NCBI GenBank assembly: GCA_934481445.1 | Contig: CAKSPC010000059.1 | Span: forward strand, 1-12,115 | Reading direction: 5' to 3' | DNA from: an uncultured Oscillospiraceae bacterium | GTDB taxonomy: Bacteria > Bacillota > Clostridia > Oscillospirales > Ruminococcaceae | DNA length: 12,115 bases | Part shown: in pieces, positions 10,561 to 12,115 of the stretch | How positions within the stretch are numbered: the first letter of the stretch is position 1 | Layout of the letters: each line of letters begins with the position of its first letter | Position numbers and translations under genes: made by a program | The notes under the pieces: generated by a model | Seen by the model: the letters and a program-made list of their open reading frames with translations, nothing else | What the model was told of the DNA's origin: nothing | The model's database searches: none

Positions 10561-11888
10561 TGCCCTCTCCGCTGAATCTTATAGAAGCTTGGGTGTATTC
10601 GCTGTTCAATCTTATGCCATATCTTATGATGGCGGTGTATCCGTTTCACAACAAGCTGCGCGTGCCGCGGGCGATATATCGCATGGCGATACTGCTTGTG
10701 TGCGTGATACAGCTCGGGCTGGGCACATGGGCGGCGTTTTATCCTGCGGTTTCGTCTGGGATTAAATCCGTGGTCAGCACGGTCATTTACATAACGTTCT
10801 ATCTTGCGGTGATAAAGGCACATCCGGGACAGATGGCTTTCACACTGCTGATAATGTCCAACATCTGCAACACGATAACCATTCTTGCGAAATGCACCGA
10901 AAACATATTTTTTCCCGAACTCGCGGTGCAGGGCTACCGCTGGAGCTTCACGCTGATGCTGATAGCATGGCAGCTTATAATACTGATACCGCTGTGGGTG
11001 TATTTCAAGAAGATTTATGCTCCTGTCATGGCAAAGGGCGAATCGCAGACGCTTTGGCATTTTGTATGGTGCGTGCCGCTTACGTTTTATGTGATATGGA
11101 ACTACGTTTCCTATCACATCGGCGAGAGCCTGCTTGAGATCTCCCTTGACCCGAAGAATGCGGTGTTCCAGTTTGCAATATCTGTGGGGTCTTTTATAGT
11201 GTACCATGCGGTGATAATCCTCTCGAAAGAGCAGCAGAAAAACCACGAACTGATTATTCAGAACCATCAGCTTGAGCTGAACACGCTGGAATATAAGAAC
11301 CTTATGTCAAAGGTTTCGGAAATACGCCGCATGAAGCACGATATACGGCATAATATCATATTGATGAACGATTATCTGAAAAACGGGCGGTACGACGAGC
11401 TTTCGGCGTTTTTCGCAAAGTATCTGAGCGATCTTGCGGAAATGGAAACGCTGGTGTACTGCGACAACGACACGGTGAACACGCTGCTGTCGTATTACGC
11501 GCAGATGGCGCGGCGGGATGGGATAGAGTTCAGGTGCAGCGCGGCGATACCCGCGGAGCTGGAGATGAGCGAGCCGGATATTGCGGTGCTGACCGGCAAC
11601 CTGCTTGAAAACGCCGTGGAGGGCTGCCGCAGTTCAGGCGCGGAGCACGCGGAGATATCCGTTGCGGCGCGTGTGGAGAACGGTAATTCGCTGGTTATTG
11701 TTATAGAAAACACCTGTGGTGCTGAGCCGAAGTCGGACGCAAAGGGTGTGTTGTATTCTACGAAGCATAGCGGACTTGGTATCGGGGTGCAGTCGGTGGG
11801 TTCCATCGTGGAGAAGTACGGCGGGGTGATGAAGAAGGAGTATGCCGACGGGAAGTACCGTGTTTCTATGATGTTTTTGAGAAAGTGA
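10560..11888 (+). CDS. GHKL-type sensor histidine kinase (AgrC class)
   Basis: A 442-residue membrane sensor kinase. The N-terminal half (about 1-225) has six or seven hydrophobic spans, followed by a charged coiled region (KEQQKNHELIIQNHQLELNTLEYKNLM). The phosphoacceptor region is RRMKHDIRHNI, with H260 the likely site. The GHKL ATPase domain has the N box LLENAVEGC (N351) and the glycine box GLGIG (405-409), and ends at YRVSMMFL. It is the partner of the LytTR regulator immediately upstream, with start and stop overlapping by one base. Such kinases usually sense peptides or membrane signals; the signal is not evident here. Confidence 0.94.
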   Translation: MPSPLNLIEAWVYSLFNLMPYLMMAVYPFHNKLRVPRAIYRMAILLVCVIQLGLGTWAAFYPAVSSGIKSVVSTVIYITFYLAVIKAHPGQMAFTLLIMSNICNTITILAKCTENIFFPELAVQGYRWSFTLMLIAWQLIILIPLWVYFKKIYAPVMAKGESQTLWHFVWCVPLTFYVIWNYVSYHIGESLLEISLDPKNAVFQFAISVGSFIVYHAVIILSKEQQKNHELIIQNHQLELNTLEYKNLMSKVSEIRRMKHDIRHNIILMNDYLKNGRYDELSAFFAKYLSDLAEMETLVYCDNDTVNTLLSYYAQMARRDGIEFRCSAAIPAELEMSEPDIAVLTGNLLENAVEGCRSSGAEHAEISVAARVENGNSLVIVIENTCGAEPKSDAKGVLYSTKHSGLGIGVQSVGSIVEKYGGVMKKEYADGKYRVSMMFLRK

Positions 11889-11889
11889 G

Positions 11890-11919
11890 AAAGGCGGGAG
11901 CGTGGCTCCTGCCTTTTTT
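11890..11919 (+). terminator. Terminator of the two-component operon
   Basis: GGCGGGAGC and GCTCCTGCC pair over nine positions (one G-T) around GTG, with six Ts at 11914-11919 and flanking As that extend the stem. It begins two bases after the kinase stop. Confidence 0.92.
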
Positions 11920-11971
11920 GCGTGGGGGATTTCGCGGCGTAATTGCGCGTTTTTATTTTCAATTAGCACTT

Positions 11972-12052
11972 CGTCTTTATGGCGCACAATACACGCGGTC
12001 AAGGTGTCAACGTTCCGTCTTTGTGGAACACAATACACGCGGTCAAGGGGTC
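11972..12052 (+). repeat. Tandem duplication, 44-bp period
   Basis: Two copies start with CGTCTTT at 11972 and 12016 and share CACAATACACGCGGTCAAGG followed by a GTC, with four substitutions over 37 bp. No gene is seen here. The second copy runs into the palindrome cluster. Confidence 0.8.
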
Positions 12053-12106
12053 GCACCCCTTGCAGGTCAAGGGCAGCGCCCTTGTCGCCACCGCAGTGGC
12101 GAAACT
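12034..12106. repeat. Cluster of small palindromes (intergenic repeat)
   Basis: Three hairpins follow one another: AAGGGGT-CGC-ACCCCTT, CAAGGGC-AGC-GCCCTTG and GCCAC-CGCA-GTGGC, with GGTCAAGG recurring between them. From memory such GGTCAAGGGGCxxxGCCCCTTG units are widespread in Ruminococcaceae intergenic regions; the window ends inside it. Confidence 0.65.
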
Positions 12107-12115
12107 CCCCACGCC

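Noticed and set aside
10512..11267. Minus-strand open frame (251 codons) opposite the kinase
   Set aside because: It is rich in His, Arg and Tyr, the mirror of a membrane-protein gene, with no ribosome site.

Overview
The window looks like a low- to mid-GC Gram-positive genome, most likely a gut Clostridia (Oscillospirales/Ruminococcus-like). The grounds are strong GGAGG ribosome sites, sigma-A type TTGnnn-17-TATAAT promoters, an AgrA/AgrC-type two-component pair and a WYL regulator. The genus assignment is inference.

The left two thirds (about 30-7680) is an apparently complete integrated filamentous bacteriophage (inovirus) of the Gram-positive type. It sits in the 3' half of a tRNA-Asn(GTT) gene that starts just outside the window. 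The last 46 bp of the tRNA (30-75) are repeated exactly at 7635-7680, which gives attL and attR and a predicted circular genome of 7605 bp. From left to right it carries a tyrosine integrase (TTG start), a small gVI-like membrane protein, a signal-peptide and C-terminally anchored gIII-like adsorption protein, a Zot/pI assembly ATPase, a ribbon-helix-helix protein, a terminator, a pVIII-like major coat preprotein, two tiny hydrophobic proteins in the gVII/gIX position, a gV-sized probable ssDNA-binding protein, and three small unknown proteins. All of these are on the minus strand and are largely joined by ATGA stop/start overlaps. Divergent from them is a plus-strand cassette with an XRE repressor and two AT-rich small membrane-protein genes. 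A minus-strand Rep_trans rolling-circle initiator follows, then a 367-bp hairpin-rich region that probably contains origin and packaging signals and abuts attR. No secretin (pIV) gene is present, as expected for a single-membrane host.

The lysogeny switch is readable. Between the repressor gene and the minus operon lie two opposed promoters (TTGTTC-17-TATAAC and TTGACT-17-TATAAT), two copies of an AACCGTWTGGTT operator, and a third dyad in the repressor leader. The reading is that the XRE protein represses the structural operon and controls its own gene. Rep starts replication, the gV-like protein coats the ssDNA, Zot drives extrusion, and pVIII, pIII, pVI and the two small proteins form the virion.

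Right of attR is ordinary chromosome. It holds the tRNA's original terminator, now 7.6 kb from its gene; a small membrane-anchored protein and a divergent DUF2325 protein with GGTTAGC dyads between them; a WYL-domain regulator; and, divergent from it, a LytTR response regulator with a GHKL sensor kinase and a terminator. The window ends in a 44-bp tandem duplication and a cluster of small palindromes.
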